Positions 26,835 to 35,143 of a stretch of DNA of 64,000 nucleotides are shown piece by piece. Numbering within the stretch: position 1 is the stretch's first letter; every line of letters begins with the position of its first letter. The DNA is from UBA4055 sp964648295 (GTDB lineage Bacteria > UBA4055), in NCBI GenBank assembly GCA_964648295.1, contig CAZYNH010000011.1, positions 21,799 through 85,798 of the forward strand. The letters are read 5' to 3'. Position numbers and translations under genes: made by a program. Under the pieces are notes generated by a model. It did no database searches, was not told where the DNA came from, and worked only from the letters and a program-made list of their open reading frames with translations.

Positions 26835-27569
26835 ATGAGACATGAACAATTTACAAATATTATCAGGATCGAGAAAGTAAGTTCAACTAACACATATGTA
26901 AAAAAACATTCTGCGGAACTCGATCACGGAACCGTACTTTTCGCCGATGAACAGACTGAAGGCCGCGGCAGGCTTGGAAGAAGCTGGTACGGCGAAAAAG
27001 GCAGAAGCATCTTCTGCTCTTTTTTAATAAAAAATATCTATGAAAACTCTGATGCCGTAAGACTTTCTTTCCTATTCTCTATTGCAGTAAAAGTGTTTTT
27101 GATGAAATATATAGACAATTCAAAAATTACGCTAAAATGGCCGAATGACATAATGATAACGGACAAGAAAATTTGCGGCATTTTATCCGAGTACTCAAAA
27201 GAATGCGTTATAATAGGTGTAGGTATAAATGTTTATGATTTCATCCCGCAGAGAGAGATTAATTGCCCATATACAACGATTGAGGCCGAAGGCGGCACTA
27301 TTCCCGATATAAATATAATTCAGAACGAGTTCGTCCAGACAGTTAACAGCGTATTTACAAGATACTGCACAAATTCTTTAAAAGACCTTCCCATGATATG
27401 GTTCAGGGAGGCCGGGATAAAGAACAGGACTGTCTCTGTCGACACTCAAAAAATAATTATCACTGGGACGATAGACTCTATTGACGACTTAGGGTCTCTT
27501 GTTATAATAAATGTCGAGAACGGCAAAAAGGAAACCATTTTTTACGGAGATGTGACCTATAATGATTAA
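26835..27569 (+). CDS. birA: Biotin--[acetyl-CoA-carboxylase] ligase
   Basis: The 244-residue protein is a class I biotin ligase with the biotinoyl-AMP motif EGRGRLGRSWY, KWPNDI and KKICGILSE, and a short C-terminal SH3-like domain. It has no N-terminal helix-turn-helix, so it is an enzyme and not a repressor. The start at 26835 has GGAG six bases upstream; an upstream in-frame ATG at 26754 would add an implausible sequence overlapping the small gene. It would biotinylate the carrier protein serving the carboxyltransferase at the left edge. Confidence 0.92.
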   Translation: MRHEQFTNIIRIEKVSSTNTYVKKHSAELDHGTVLFADEQTEGRGRLGRSWYGEKGRSIFCSFLIKNIYENSDAVRLSFLFSIAVKVFLMKYIDNSKITLKWPNDIMITDKKICGILSEYSKECVIIGVGINVYDFIPQREINCPYTTIEAEGGTIPDINIIQNEFVQTVNSVFTRYCTNSLKDLPMIWFREAGIKNRTVSVDTQKIIITGTIDSIDDLGSLVIINVENGKKETIFYGDVTYND

Positions 27570-28218
27570 CTTTGAACTGGCAAAAAGGGACATGATCGAA
27601 AAGCAGCTCAAGAAAAGAGGGATTTCGGATAAGCGAATACTTAAGGCCTTTAAAGATATCCCGAGACATATTTTCGTCCCTCAGGATAATATAGAACACT
27701 CGTATGATGACTCCGCCCTTCCTATAGGATACGGGCAGACTATTTCACAGCCATATATAACTGCCCTTATGACCGAGCTTCTCAGGCCTTTAAAGGATGA
27801 TGTAATCCTTGAGATCGGAACCGGTTCAGGATTCCAGTCCGCAATACTTTCCACCCTGTGCAAGTTCGTATTCTCAGTTGAAAGGATACAGGAACTCGTT
27901 AGTTTCTCCAGAGAAAATGTCAGCAGGCTCGATATAAAAAATGTCCAGATATTTGTCGGGGACGGAACACTGGGATGGAAATCCGGAGGTCCTTACGACG
28001 GTATTATCGTCACGGCCGGCGCAAAAGATATCCCTGTGAACCTTCTTTCCCAATTAAAGCCCGGAGGGAAACTGATAATCCCCCTTGAATATGGTGGTTA
28101 TCACAAACTGACACTTATTCGAAAAGAAGAGGACAAGATCGTCAGAGAAGAGATAATAGACTGCATTTTTGTCCCTCTGATCGGCAGGGGATATTCCGGA
28201 GAGAACAATGATGAATAA
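27562..28218 (+). CDS. pcm: Protein-L-isoaspartate O-methyltransferase
   Basis: The 218-residue protein has the PIMT hallmarks: IPRHIFVP, IGYGQTISQP (55-64), which binds the isoaspartyl substrate, and SAM motif I EIGTGSG (84-90). It methylates isoaspartyl residues of damaged proteins, allowing repair. It overlaps birA by 8 bases and the DUF368 gene by 11 bases. Confidence 0.94.
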   Translation: MINFELAKRDMIEKQLKKRGISDKRILKAFKDIPRHIFVPQDNIEHSYDDSALPIGYGQTISQPYITALMTELLRPLKDDVILEIGTGSGFQSAILSTLCKFVFSVERIQELVSFSRENVSRLDIKNVQIFVGDGTLGWKSGGPYDGIIVTAGAKDIPVNLLSQLKPGGKLIIPLEYGGYHKLTLIRKEEDKIVREEIIDCIFVPLIGRGYSGENNDE

Positions 28219-29131
28219 ATACATGCTGTTGTTCATTAAGGGCGTAGGAATAGGTATAGCCAATATAATACCGGGAGTATCAGGCGGGACGATAGCTCTT
28301 ATTACCGGGGTATTCGAAGATATAATCGATTCTATCAAATCTTTCGACCTTACAGCCCTTGAGTATCTGAGAAAAGGTAAAATAGGTTTATTTGTAAAAC
28401 ACACGAACATGTATTTTCTGGCAGCTGTCTTTGGAGGCGCCTTATGCGGAATTTTCGCCCTGTCTTTTGTACTTGGTTCACTTTTTGACAGGTATCCAAA
28501 ATTTATCTGGTCTTTTTTTCTCGGTCTAATTGTAGCATCGGTTTACTTTGTAGCAAAGAAGATAAAGAAGTGGAATACCGGCACGATATTGTCATTAGTT
28601 ATAGGCACCTCAATATCTGTTCTGATTATTAATTTTCTAGATCCTGCTACGGAAAATTCATCTTACATTTATTTATTCGTATGCGGAATTGTAGCTACAT
28701 GCAGTATGATACTTCCGGGGCTTTCAGGTTCTTTCGTTCTTATCCTGATGGGAAATTACGAACTTGTAATGATACATTCCGTTAAAAATATAGACCTTAA
28801 TGTACTCGCACCTGTATTTGCGGGCGCAGTATCAGGAATAATAGCATTTTCACATTTTCTGTCATGGGTATTTAAAAAATTCCATGATCTTACTATAGCT
28901 GTACTCTCCGGGTTCATCTTTGGTTCGGTATCACTGCTCTGGCCGTGGAAAACGGAGATAATTGAAACTTTCTCGACTGGAAAAGAAAAAGTTGTAGGAT
29001 ACAGCTGGTATCTGCCCTTATCATTTTCTTCGGAAGAATTTTTCTCGGTTATCTTCATTTTATCCGGCATTATTATTATCTGGATGCTTGAGAAGAAAAT
29101 CAACCTTAGAAAAGATACTTCCGCAAAATAG
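28208..29131 (+). CDS. DUF368 membrane protein (undecaprenyl-phosphate translocase family, PopT-like)
   Basis: The 307-residue protein has about eight membrane helices and two related PG-x-SG loops: NIIPGVSGGTIALITG (19-34) and ILPGLSGSFVLILMG near residue 170. These define DUF368, recently shown in other bacteria to recycle undecaprenyl phosphate across the inner membrane. In this operon with a lipid-carrier GT2 that role is sensible. The start at 28208 (ATGATG) could equally be 28211. Confidence 0.85.
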   Translation: MMNKYMLLFIKGVGIGIANIIPGVSGGTIALITGVFEDIIDSIKSFDLTALEYLRKGKIGLFVKHTNMYFLAAVFGGALCGIFALSFVLGSLFDRYPKFIWSFFLGLIVASVYFVAKKIKKWNTGTILSLVIGTSISVLIINFLDPATENSSYIYLFVCGIVATCSMILPGLSGSFVLILMGNYELVMIHSVKNIDLNVLAPVFAGAVSGIIAFSHFLSWVFKKFHDLTIAVLSGFIFGSVSLLWPWKTEIIETFSTGKEKVVGYSWYLPLSFSSEEFFSVIFILSGIIIIWMLEKKINLRKDTSAK

Positions 29132-29143
29132 GACCCCTGAAGA

Positions 29144-30304
29144 TCAGAGCCTTTTCAAAATACTTTCAAACCCACTTAAGAAAAAATCGATACCTTCATA
29201 CTCAATGACAAGCGGCGGGAGAAGCCTTAATACATTTCCCTGCGTCATGTTGACAAATATTTTTCTTTCCATGAATAGATTCGGAATCTTTTCATGACCT
29301 TTTATTATTTCAACTCCGATCATAAGGCCGATGCCTGAGATTCTGCTTATTTTTCCGGGATATTTTTGTTTCAGGCAGTCGATTTGTTCCAGAAGATAAC
29401 GACCTTTTTCAAAAACGGAATCGAGAAATTCTTTTTTGTTAATCTGCCTGAGAGCTGCAAGCCCGGCGGCGCACGAAACCGGATTGCCCCCGAATGTGGA
29501 GCCGTGCTCTCCCTGTCCAAGGTAATCCGCGAATTTCTTTCCGGCGAGCAGTGCCCCCAGTGGAAGTCCGCCGCCTATACCTTTAGCTGTTACGCACAGG
29601 TCGGGCGCAATTCCGTAGTGTCCGAAAGCGAATAACCTGCCTGTTCTTCCCATTCCGGATTGTATTTCATCGATGAGCAGTATCACACTCTGTTCTTCAG
29701 TTACGGCTTTCAGTTTCTGTACGAATTCAGGCGACGCCACATTTACTCCACCCTGCCCCTGAATGACTTCAAGAAAGACCGCTGCAGTATTCTTACCGAT
29801 CATACCCAGACTTTCAATATCATTGAATGGCAGTTTCTTTATATTTGGAACCCCGGGGCAGTTGTAGGAGCTTGAATTATCAGGTTCAGTAACTGAAGCT
29901 GAACCAAGCGTTCTGCCGTGGAATGCTTTGGAAAATGTGATTATCTCAGGTCTGTTGTTCTCTTTGGAATATTTCCTTACTATTTTCATTCCTGCTTCGA
30001 TAGCCTCGGTTCCCGAATTTGTAAAAAAGATCTTCTCGGCGAATGTGTTTTCACAGAGATATTTTGCCAGAAGACCGGCCGGTTCAGACTCGAAATAGTT
30101 CGAGATATGGTAAAATCTATTTATCTGATCTACGACCGCTAAGTTTATATCTTCATTCCTGTAGCCGAGTATGTTGACCCCAAGTCCGCTGAACATATCA
30201 AGATATCTTCCGTCTTCAGTTAAAAGGTAACATCCTTCAGAACCGGTGATTTTTTTTTCGATGCATTTATATACAGGCATAAAATACTTTTCAAATTCTG
30301 ACAT
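29144..30304 (-). CDS. Class III aminotransferase (acetylornithine/ornithine aminotransferase-like)
   Basis: The 386-residue protein has the class III signature: FFTNSGTEAIEAGMK, FHGRTLGS, LLIDEIQSGMGRTG, and the PLP lysine in VTAKGIGGGLPLGA, with STFGGNPVS near the C-terminal third. Length and motifs match ArgD/acetylornithine aminotransferase, which also serves in lysine synthesis. No other arginine genes are nearby, so 4-aminobutyrate or ornithine aminotransferase activity remains possible. It converges with the DUF368 gene, 12 bases apart. Confidence 0.85.
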   Translation of the reverse strand: MSEFEKYFMPVYKCIEKKITGSEGCYLLTEDGRYLDMFSGLGVNILGYRNEDINLAVVDQINRFYHISNYFESEPAGLLAKYLCENTFAEKIFFTNSGTEAIEAGMKIVRKYSKENNRPEIITFSKAFHGRTLGSASVTEPDNSSSYNCPGVPNIKKLPFNDIESLGMIGKNTAAVFLEVIQGQGGVNVASPEFVQKLKAVTEEQSVILLIDEIQSGMGRTGRLFAFGHYGIAPDLCVTAKGIGGGLPLGALLAGKKFADYLGQGEHGSTFGGNPVSCAAGLAALRQINKKEFLDSVFEKGRYLLEQIDCLKQKYPGKISRISGIGLMIGVEIIKGHEKIPNLFMERKIFVNMTQGNVLRLLPPLVIEYEGIDFFLSGFESILKRL

Positions 30305-30428
30305 TTCAGCTCCCGAACAATTTGAAGGAAAAATAAGAATAAATCGTCATTTTTTCAAAACATTTAAAATAAATATGTTCCTGACGCGTTCACTGTAACA
30401 AACGGCAAACAAAAAAAGGAGTCTGAAA

Positions 30429-30962
30429 ATGAAAAAAGCTACACTAATACTGACACTTGCGGCTGCGATGCTCATGCTGACCTTTGCTCAGCCTGCAGAA
30501 AAAGAGGTGACCATTGAGAAGAAATTCATCAGAGGCGATGAAATGCCGACGGTGAGGAAAATGAATCACGCACCCGGTATGAATAAAAGATGCGGCGATT
30601 GTGGAATGAGAGGAGAAAAAGAAGGTTTTGGGCCGATGATTTTTGAAAAACTTGAGCTGAATATAGATCAGATCTCAAAGATCGAGCAGATAAAGATCAG
30701 GTATAAGAAAATGAACATCGACTTTGATGCGGAAAAGGAAAAACTACGGATAGACAGGCATCAGGCCATGAAAGATATGAATTTTTCAGAAGCAAAGAAC
30801 ATAGTAAAAAAGATATCTGATGTCAGGCTGAAGATCCAAAGCTCAGGAATTGATGAGATCGCGGAAATCACTAAGATACTAACTAAAGAGCAGCTTGAAA
30901 AATTCAAGGAAATCCACGGGTCTCATTTTCAGGATAAACACAAAATGAAAATGAAAAGATAA
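30429..30962 (+). CDS. Spy/CpxP-like periplasmic protein
   Basis: The 177-residue product has a signal peptide (MKKATLILTLAAAMLMLTFAQ) and a helical domain containing an LTxxQ-like pair, LNIDQISKIEQ and LTKEQLEKFKE, as in the Spy/CpxP/CnrX group of periplasmic chaperones or metal sensors. A short cysteine pair (RCGDCGM) and several Met/His residues before the helices could bind metal. It is monocistronic, with AAAGGAG upstream of its start and a strong terminator after it. Confidence 0.75.
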   Translation: MKKATLILTLAAAMLMLTFAQPAEKEVTIEKKFIRGDEMPTVRKMNHAPGMNKRCGDCGMRGEKEGFGPMIFEKLELNIDQISKIEQIKIRYKKMNIDFDAEKEKLRIDRHQAMKDMNFSEAKNIVKKISDVRLKIQSSGIDEIAEITKILTKEQLEKFKEIHGSHFQDKHKMKMKR

Positions 30963-30976
30963 TAAAAGTGTTGTTA

Positions 30977-31006
30977 AAAGGGCAGTCAGATATCTGCCCT
31001 TTTTTT
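30977..31006 (+). terminator. Rho-independent terminator after the CpxP-like gene
   Basis: AAAGGGCAG and CTGCCCTTT form a 9-bp stem around an eight-base loop, followed by a run of T. The converging minus-strand gene ends at 31005, inside the T tract. Confidence 0.88.
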
Positions 31007-31298
31007 ATTTCAGATGTATTATTATAACACCTGCAAAAATAATAAGGTATCTGTAATCAGGTTTTTCATATTGAGCTGTTCTGAGAAATACTTTTGCGGT
31101 GATAAGCAGCAGTATCGATGAAACAGATATTATATTGAACGATTCAATATCTGACATCACACTTATAAGCGACACGGCCAGAGCGGAAACTAAAACAGGC
31201 ACGGCCAGAGCTGTCATTCGAGGCTCTCTGAATATTATATATATGATCTCGATCGACGCTGCCGCGATTAATAATACCGGAACAAGAATATCAGACAT
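31005..31298 (-). CDS. Small four-helix membrane protein
   Basis: The 97-residue product is almost wholly hydrophobic with about four membrane helices (e.g. LVPVLLIAAASIEIIYIIF and YLIIFAGVIIIHLK). I recognise no family. Its start overlaps the end of the GT9 gene by 8 bases, so it is probably co-translated with that heptosyltransferase. Confidence 0.65.
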   Translation of the reverse strand: MSDILVPVLLIAAASIEIIYIIFREPRMTALAVPVLVSALAVSLISVMSDIESFNIISVSSILLLITAKVFLRTAQYEKPDYRYLIIFAGVIIIHLK

Positions 31299-32298
31299 TT
31301 AACATCTCTGATATTTTATTCATAACTTGATCAGGCGTTATATCCGTCATGCATCTGAAATGCCCTTTCGGACAGGTTTTTCTTCCGAAATGCGTACAAG
31401 GCCTGCAGTTAAGGCCGTCCGCTTCGATAACCTTATAGTTTGTTGAATATGGGAAAAATCCGAATTCTTCAGTTGTAGAACCAAAAACAGCCAGGATTTT
31501 TTTATCAAAACATTCAGCCAGATGCATCGGACCGTTGTCATTGGTTACCACAACATCTGCGAATTTCAGGACCGCTGCAGTTTCCTGAAGACTTAATTTG
31601 CCTGTAAGGTCAGTGCATAGCGACCTGTTCTCGTCTGCAATGAACTTTCCGGCCTCCTCTTCTTCTCTGCCCCGTCCGAGAATAATGATCCTGCGTTTTA
31701 TATCTGATGAATCAGATATCTTTCTGACAAGTTCCCTGAAATATTCCTTCGGCCATTTCTTTGTGTAATAGCTTGCTCCCGGTACAAGTGCGATATAGTT
31801 CAAATTGTGAAGCCCGTACATTTTAACCGTCTGAAGTTCAGTTTCTTTGTACAATCCGAATTTAAGTTTCCAGAAAGCTGGTGTTTCGATTCCTGCCTTT
31901 TCAAGAGCTCTAAAATACATTTGTGTTACGGGAGTGATCTCTCTGTATTTCTTTTTAAACCATACAAGCATGAACCTGTCAAACACTCTTTTATCATACC
32001 GGTGCACATTTTTCATGAATCTGGTAAGATATTTTGTTCCCGAATTTATGTGAAGGTCAAAAACGAGGTCATAAGTAGTTCTCCGGATATCTTTTCTTAT
32101 TTTTTTTAGTCCCGAAGTGTCTTTGAATATAAACAACTTGTTAATTAGAGGATTGGTACTGAGCGTTTCCTCAAACTTCTTTGAGACTACCCAGTCGATC
32201 TCACACTCCGGGAATTTTTTTTTCAAAATATCAAGAACCGGTGTCGCGAGAAGAATATCTCCCATCGATGAAAACCTGAGTATCAGTATTTTCTTCAC
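31291..32298 (-). CDS. GT9 heptosyltransferase (WaaF/WaaC-like)
   Basis: The 335-residue protein begins ILILRFSSMGDILLATPVLD, the GT9 signature, and has the C-terminal donor-domain segments LVPGASYYTKKWPKEYF and VTNDNGPMHLAECFDKKILAVFGST. GT9 enzymes transfer heptose from ADP-heptose to the LPS core. The cysteine-rich LNCRPCTHFGRKTCPKGHFRCM near the end is usual in this family. ADP-heptose would come from the rfaE1/rfaE2 products. Confidence 0.9.
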   Translation of the reverse strand: MKKILILRFSSMGDILLATPVLDILKKKFPECEIDWVVSKKFEETLSTNPLINKLFIFKDTSGLKKIRKDIRRTTYDLVFDLHINSGTKYLTRFMKNVHRYDKRVFDRFMLVWFKKKYREITPVTQMYFRALEKAGIETPAFWKLKFGLYKETELQTVKMYGLHNLNYIALVPGASYYTKKWPKEYFRELVRKISDSSDIKRRIIILGRGREEEEAGKFIADENRSLCTDLTGKLSLQETAAVLKFADVVVTNDNGPMHLAECFDKKILAVFGSTTEEFGFFPYSTNYKVIEADGLNCRPCTHFGRKTCPKGHFRCMTDITPDQVMNKISEMLNV

Positions 32299-32316
32299 TC
32301 CGCTTCCTCCTTCAGT

Positions 32317-32345
32317 AATAAAAAATGCGACGTTACCGTCGCATT
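32317..32345 (-). terminator. Rho-independent terminator of the cold-shock gene
   Basis: On the minus strand AATGCGACG and CGTCGCATT form a perfect 9-bp stem around a four-base loop and are followed by TTTTTATTA. It lies 24 bases after the csp stop codon. Confidence 0.9.
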
Positions 32346-32368
32346 AATACTATATTCGATTATGTGAT

Positions 32369-32578
32369 CTATATAGCTTTAACGTCCTGAGCCTGAGGAC
32401 CTTTGTCGTTCTCGATAACGCTGAACTCAACTTTCTGTCCGTCCTGAAGAGTTTTAAACCCTTCCGATGTGATAGCCGAGTAGTGAACGAAGATGTCTCT
32501 TCCGCCGTCAGTTGTAATAAATCCGTATCCTTTTGAAGAATCGAACCATTTTACAGAACCAGTTTCGCGCTCTGTCAT
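32369..32578 (-). CDS. Cold-shock family protein (CspA-like)
   Basis: The 69-residue protein is a single cold-shock domain with SVKWFDSSKGYGFI (RNP1) and DIFVHYSAI (RNP2). It binds single-stranded RNA or DNA in the cytoplasm. A strong AGGAGGT ribosome-binding site precedes the ATG. The gene is monocistronic with its own promoter, a leader of roughly 85 bases and a perfect terminator. Confidence 0.96.
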   Translation of the reverse strand: MTERETGSVKWFDSSKGYGFITTDGGRDIFVHYSAITSEGFKTLQDGQKVEFSVIENDKGPQAQDVKAI

Positions 32579-32665
32579 TTTTGCTACCTCCTAATTAAAA
32601 TTTGTTCTCTGGACCGGAGCATTCCGATAATACTTCTTGAGTTTATAAAAAAACTCCGTCCTGTC
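32579..32665 (-). promoter_or_regulatory. 5' leader of the cold-shock gene
   Basis: About 87 bases separate the inferred transcription start from the csp start codon. The leader contains GAGTTT and AAACTC as a short AT-rich hairpin and a CCGGTCC/GGACCGG-like GC element close to the start codon. Long structured leaders are a known feature of cold-shock mRNAs; thermosensing here is inference. Confidence 0.4.
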
Positions 32666-32671
32666 CGTGAA

Positions 32672-32700
32672 ATTTTACACGACAGACAAATTTAACACAA
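32672..32700 (-). promoter_or_regulatory. Candidate promoter of the cold-shock gene
   Basis: On the minus strand TTGTGT (32700-32695) and TAAAAT (32677-32672) are separated by 17 bases. A second possible pair with TTGCCA further upstream exists, so the exact start is not fixed. Confidence 0.5.
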
Positions 32701-32796
32701 TTATTTTCTTTTGGCAAGTAAATAATTTTAACCGTCAGAAAACTGATGTAAAATATTAAGTTGATTTTTCCTGTTTTTTTCACTACTTTATTATCG

Positions 32797-32818
32797 GGAA
32801 GGAAAAGAATATCCTTCC
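32797..32818 (+). promoter_or_regulatory. Leader hairpin before the lytic transglycosylase gene
   Basis: GGAAGGA and TCCTTCC form a perfect 7-bp stem with an 8-base loop. No T tract follows, so it is not a terminator. It would sit near the 5' end of the message if the weak TTGATT/TACTTT promoter at 32761-32789 is used. Confidence 0.35.
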
Positions 32819-32848
32819 TGCAATACGAATTCAGGCAGGGAGATAATC

Positions 32849-34375
32849 ATGGTCAGGTTTGTTTATTTGTTTTTTGTGCTGATGATTTTTTCAATTTCAT
32901 ACTCTCAGGAGTCAGAGCTTGAGAAATACAGGAGAATGCAGCAGCAGGATATTGATCAGTGGAAACAGGAAAGGGACGCTGAACTTGACGCATACAAGGA
33001 AAGAGTGGAGAAAGAAAGAAAAGAGTGGATGGAATATGTGAGTAGCGTCAGAAAAAAATGGGGAGAATTTTCAGACACGACCCCTAAAGTCTGGTCGAAT
33101 TACGGAAATGACCTGAATTCGCTTGGTAAGGTCGATTTTGACAATAATAAAGTTGAAATAGCCGCGCTTGTTGAGACAGACGATCCTAAGACCGCCCAGA
33201 AACTTATTGAAAAACAGCTTGAGATACTCTTAAACGAAAAAGAGCAGGGAACGAACAACAAATTCATGGAAGGACAGATCTCCTTCGGCAAAACCGATGA
33301 AGAATCCCAGAGAAAGCTGGAAGAAATGGAAAGGAAATACCGAGAAAGAAGGGAAGCTATAGAAAAGAAGAATCTGGAAGAAAAAAGAGCGCTTGAATTA
33401 AAAAAACAGGAAATAGAAAGAAAAAGAACAGAGGAAAAAGAGGCTATTGAAAGAAAAAGAAGAGAGCTTGCGTTCAAAGCAGAGGAAGAAAAGCAGGAAT
33501 CTTTAAGACAGAAAGCCCTTGAGGAAGAAAAGAGACTTCAGAGGGAGCAGGAAGAGCTTGAGAAGAAAAGAATGGAAGAAGAAAGAAAAGTTAGAGAGGA
33601 ACAGGTCCGCATAAGGAAGATAGAGGACGAGCAGAAAAAAAAGCTGGCGGAGGAAAAAGCAAAAGAAGAAAAAAAACTCGTTAAAACTGTAGACTCATCG
33701 AACAGCAAGGATTTTGTAAAAGAAAAAGTACAGCATCAGGTAAAGAAGGAGACCGTGGTCGGAGAGGACGGCAAAGCCAGGACCAAATTTTCTGTTACTC
33801 TTGAAATGGTTCCCAACAGTATTCAGAAGAGAGCTGAAAATTATGTACCAATGATTGAGCAGTACAGTGAGAAGAATGAACTTGACCCTACGCTTGTTAT
33901 GGCTTTGATACATACCGAATCCGCTTTCAATCCAAAAGCTTTTTCAAGAAGACCCGACGGGACTCCGATGGCCTGCGGACTTATGCAGATTATTCCTTCA
34001 CAGGCAGGAAGAGATGCCCACAAAGCACTTTTCGGGACTGATAAAATAGTTGAATCTGAATATCTTTTTGACCCCGAGAACAATCTCAGAATGGGAACAT
34101 GGTACCTGAAATGGCTGTCAAAATGGTGGAACAATTACGAGAAAAAGAATTTCGGGAAAACAAGCAGTGTCATAAAGAACGAATATTACGCTATCTCTTC
34201 ATACAATCAGGGAATGGGCACGATTCTCAATAAAGCGTACAAATCACACAATCTGATCGACAAATCAGAACAGGAAACATACATCGTTCTAACAACAGAG
34301 AAAAATGTGCCGAAAGAAGGCAGAGATTACCTTGAGAGAGTAACTCAGAGAAAAGAACTTTACAAGAAGAACTAG
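32849..34375 (+). CDS. MltC-like lytic transglycosylase with a long coiled-coil insertion
   Basis: The 508-residue product has a signal peptide (FVLMIFSISYSQ). Residues 60-128 resemble the MltC N-terminal domain (KWGEF, KVDFDNNKVEIAALVE). About 130 highly charged coiled-coil residues (150-280, rich in E, K and R) are then inserted before the catalytic SLT domain. In that domain RAENYVPMIEQYSEK, ALIHTESAFNP (catalytic E357), GLMQIIPSQAG (377-387) and SSYNQGMGTIL match MltC closely. The enzyme would cleave peptidoglycan to anhydromuropeptides in the periplasm. MltC itself has about 360 residues and no such rod. Confidence 0.82.
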   Translation: MVRFVYLFFVLMIFSISYSQESELEKYRRMQQQDIDQWKQERDAELDAYKERVEKERKEWMEYVSSVRKKWGEFSDTTPKVWSNYGNDLNSLGKVDFDNNKVEIAALVETDDPKTAQKLIEKQLEILLNEKEQGTNNKFMEGQISFGKTDEESQRKLEEMERKYRERREAIEKKNLEEKRALELKKQEIERKRTEEKEAIERKRRELAFKAEEEKQESLRQKALEEEKRLQREQEELEKKRMEEERKVREEQVRIRKIEDEQKKKLAEEKAKEEKKLVKTVDSSNSKDFVKEKVQHQVKKETVVGEDGKARTKFSVTLEMVPNSIQKRAENYVPMIEQYSEKNELDPTLVMALIHTESAFNPKAFSRRPDGTPMACGLMQIIPSQAGRDAHKALFGTDKIVESEYLFDPENNLRMGTWYLKWLSKWWNNYEKKNFGKTSSVIKNEYYAISSYNQGMGTILNKAYKSHNLIDKSEQETYIVLTTEKNVPKEGRDYLERVTQRKELYKKN

Positions 34376-34378
34376 ATT

Positions 34379-35128
34379 ATGAAGATAAATAAAATGATCA
34401 TAGCGGCAGTTGTGACTGCCGCTTCCGCCCTTTTAGCCGTATCGTGGGAAAGTTCATATAATTCCGCTGTGAAGCAGGCTACAAAGTCACAGTCTCCCAT
34501 TCTGATGTACTTTTACTCTGACAAACAGCAGAAAAGCAGAGAATTTGACGCGATTATACGATCAGGACTCATTGATTTTTTGTCAGATACTTTCATAATG
34601 CTGAAGTTAGATGTTGATGATCCTGCAAGCGACACACTTATAAAAAAATTCAGTATTTCACAGATACCTGTATTCATTTTAGAAGACTATGAACCTGAGA
34701 GATCTACTAAAATGGACCCGATAATAATTTCCGCAGATAAAATATTTTTCGGTTTATACGAGCTGTACAGCGGAATGACATCAAATTATGTAAATCTTAA
34801 ACAATACGATCATGCATACGGCTGTTTAAAGCTTATTGAAAAACTTCCGGGCGAGATGGGGGAAAATGTAAGGCAGAACTTAAAAGAACTTGAACCTAAA
34901 GTCACAAAAAAAGCTTCAGTAAAAGATCAGAATAAAAATCATTCAGCGGCAGAATCATATATGAAAACAGCGGAGAACAGCCTCAAGAACAACAATTATG
35001 AAAAAGCTTATATCTATTTTTCAAAAGTCGTTGAACTTGTACCAGGCAGTGAAGATGCCGGGAGAGCCGAGGTAGAAATGAAGAAGCTGGAAGACAAGAT
35101 CGACAGATCGGTAATACTCAAGAAATAA
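34379..35128 (+). CDS. Periplasmic thioredoxin-fold protein without catalytic cysteines, fused to TPRs
   Basis: The 249-residue product has a signal peptide and a thioredoxin-like domain: SPILMYFYSDKQQKSREFD, where DKQQKS occupies the CxxC position, then a MLKLDVDD strand and the cis-proline loop SISQIPVFIL. The active-site cysteines are absent, so it cannot be a disulfide oxidoreductase. The C-terminal half contains two TPR-like helical pairs (NNYEKAYIYFSKVVELVPGS). It starts 3 bases after the transglycosylase stop and is probably co-translated with it. Confidence 0.7.
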   Translation: MKINKMIIAAVVTAASALLAVSWESSYNSAVKQATKSQSPILMYFYSDKQQKSREFDAIIRSGLIDFLSDTFIMLKLDVDDPASDTLIKKFSISQIPVFILEDYEPERSTKMDPIIISADKIFFGLYELYSGMTSNYVNLKQYDHAYGCLKLIEKLPGEMGENVRQNLKELEPKVTKKASVKDQNKNHSAAESYMKTAENSLKNNNYEKAYIYFSKVVELVPGSEDAGRAEVEMKKLEDKIDRSVILKK

Positions 35129-35143
35129 AACCAGGGAACGCAA

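Noticed and set aside
32797..32818. Hairpin before the transglycosylase gene as a terminator of the cold-shock region
   Set aside because: No T tract follows on either strand and csp already has a perfect terminator on its other side; a leader hairpin is the better reading.
33330..33680. Purine-rich low-complexity DNA as a repeat or non-coding element
   Set aside because: It is explained by coding for the E/K/R coiled-coil rod, in frame with the catalytic domain, and shows no exact repeat unit.
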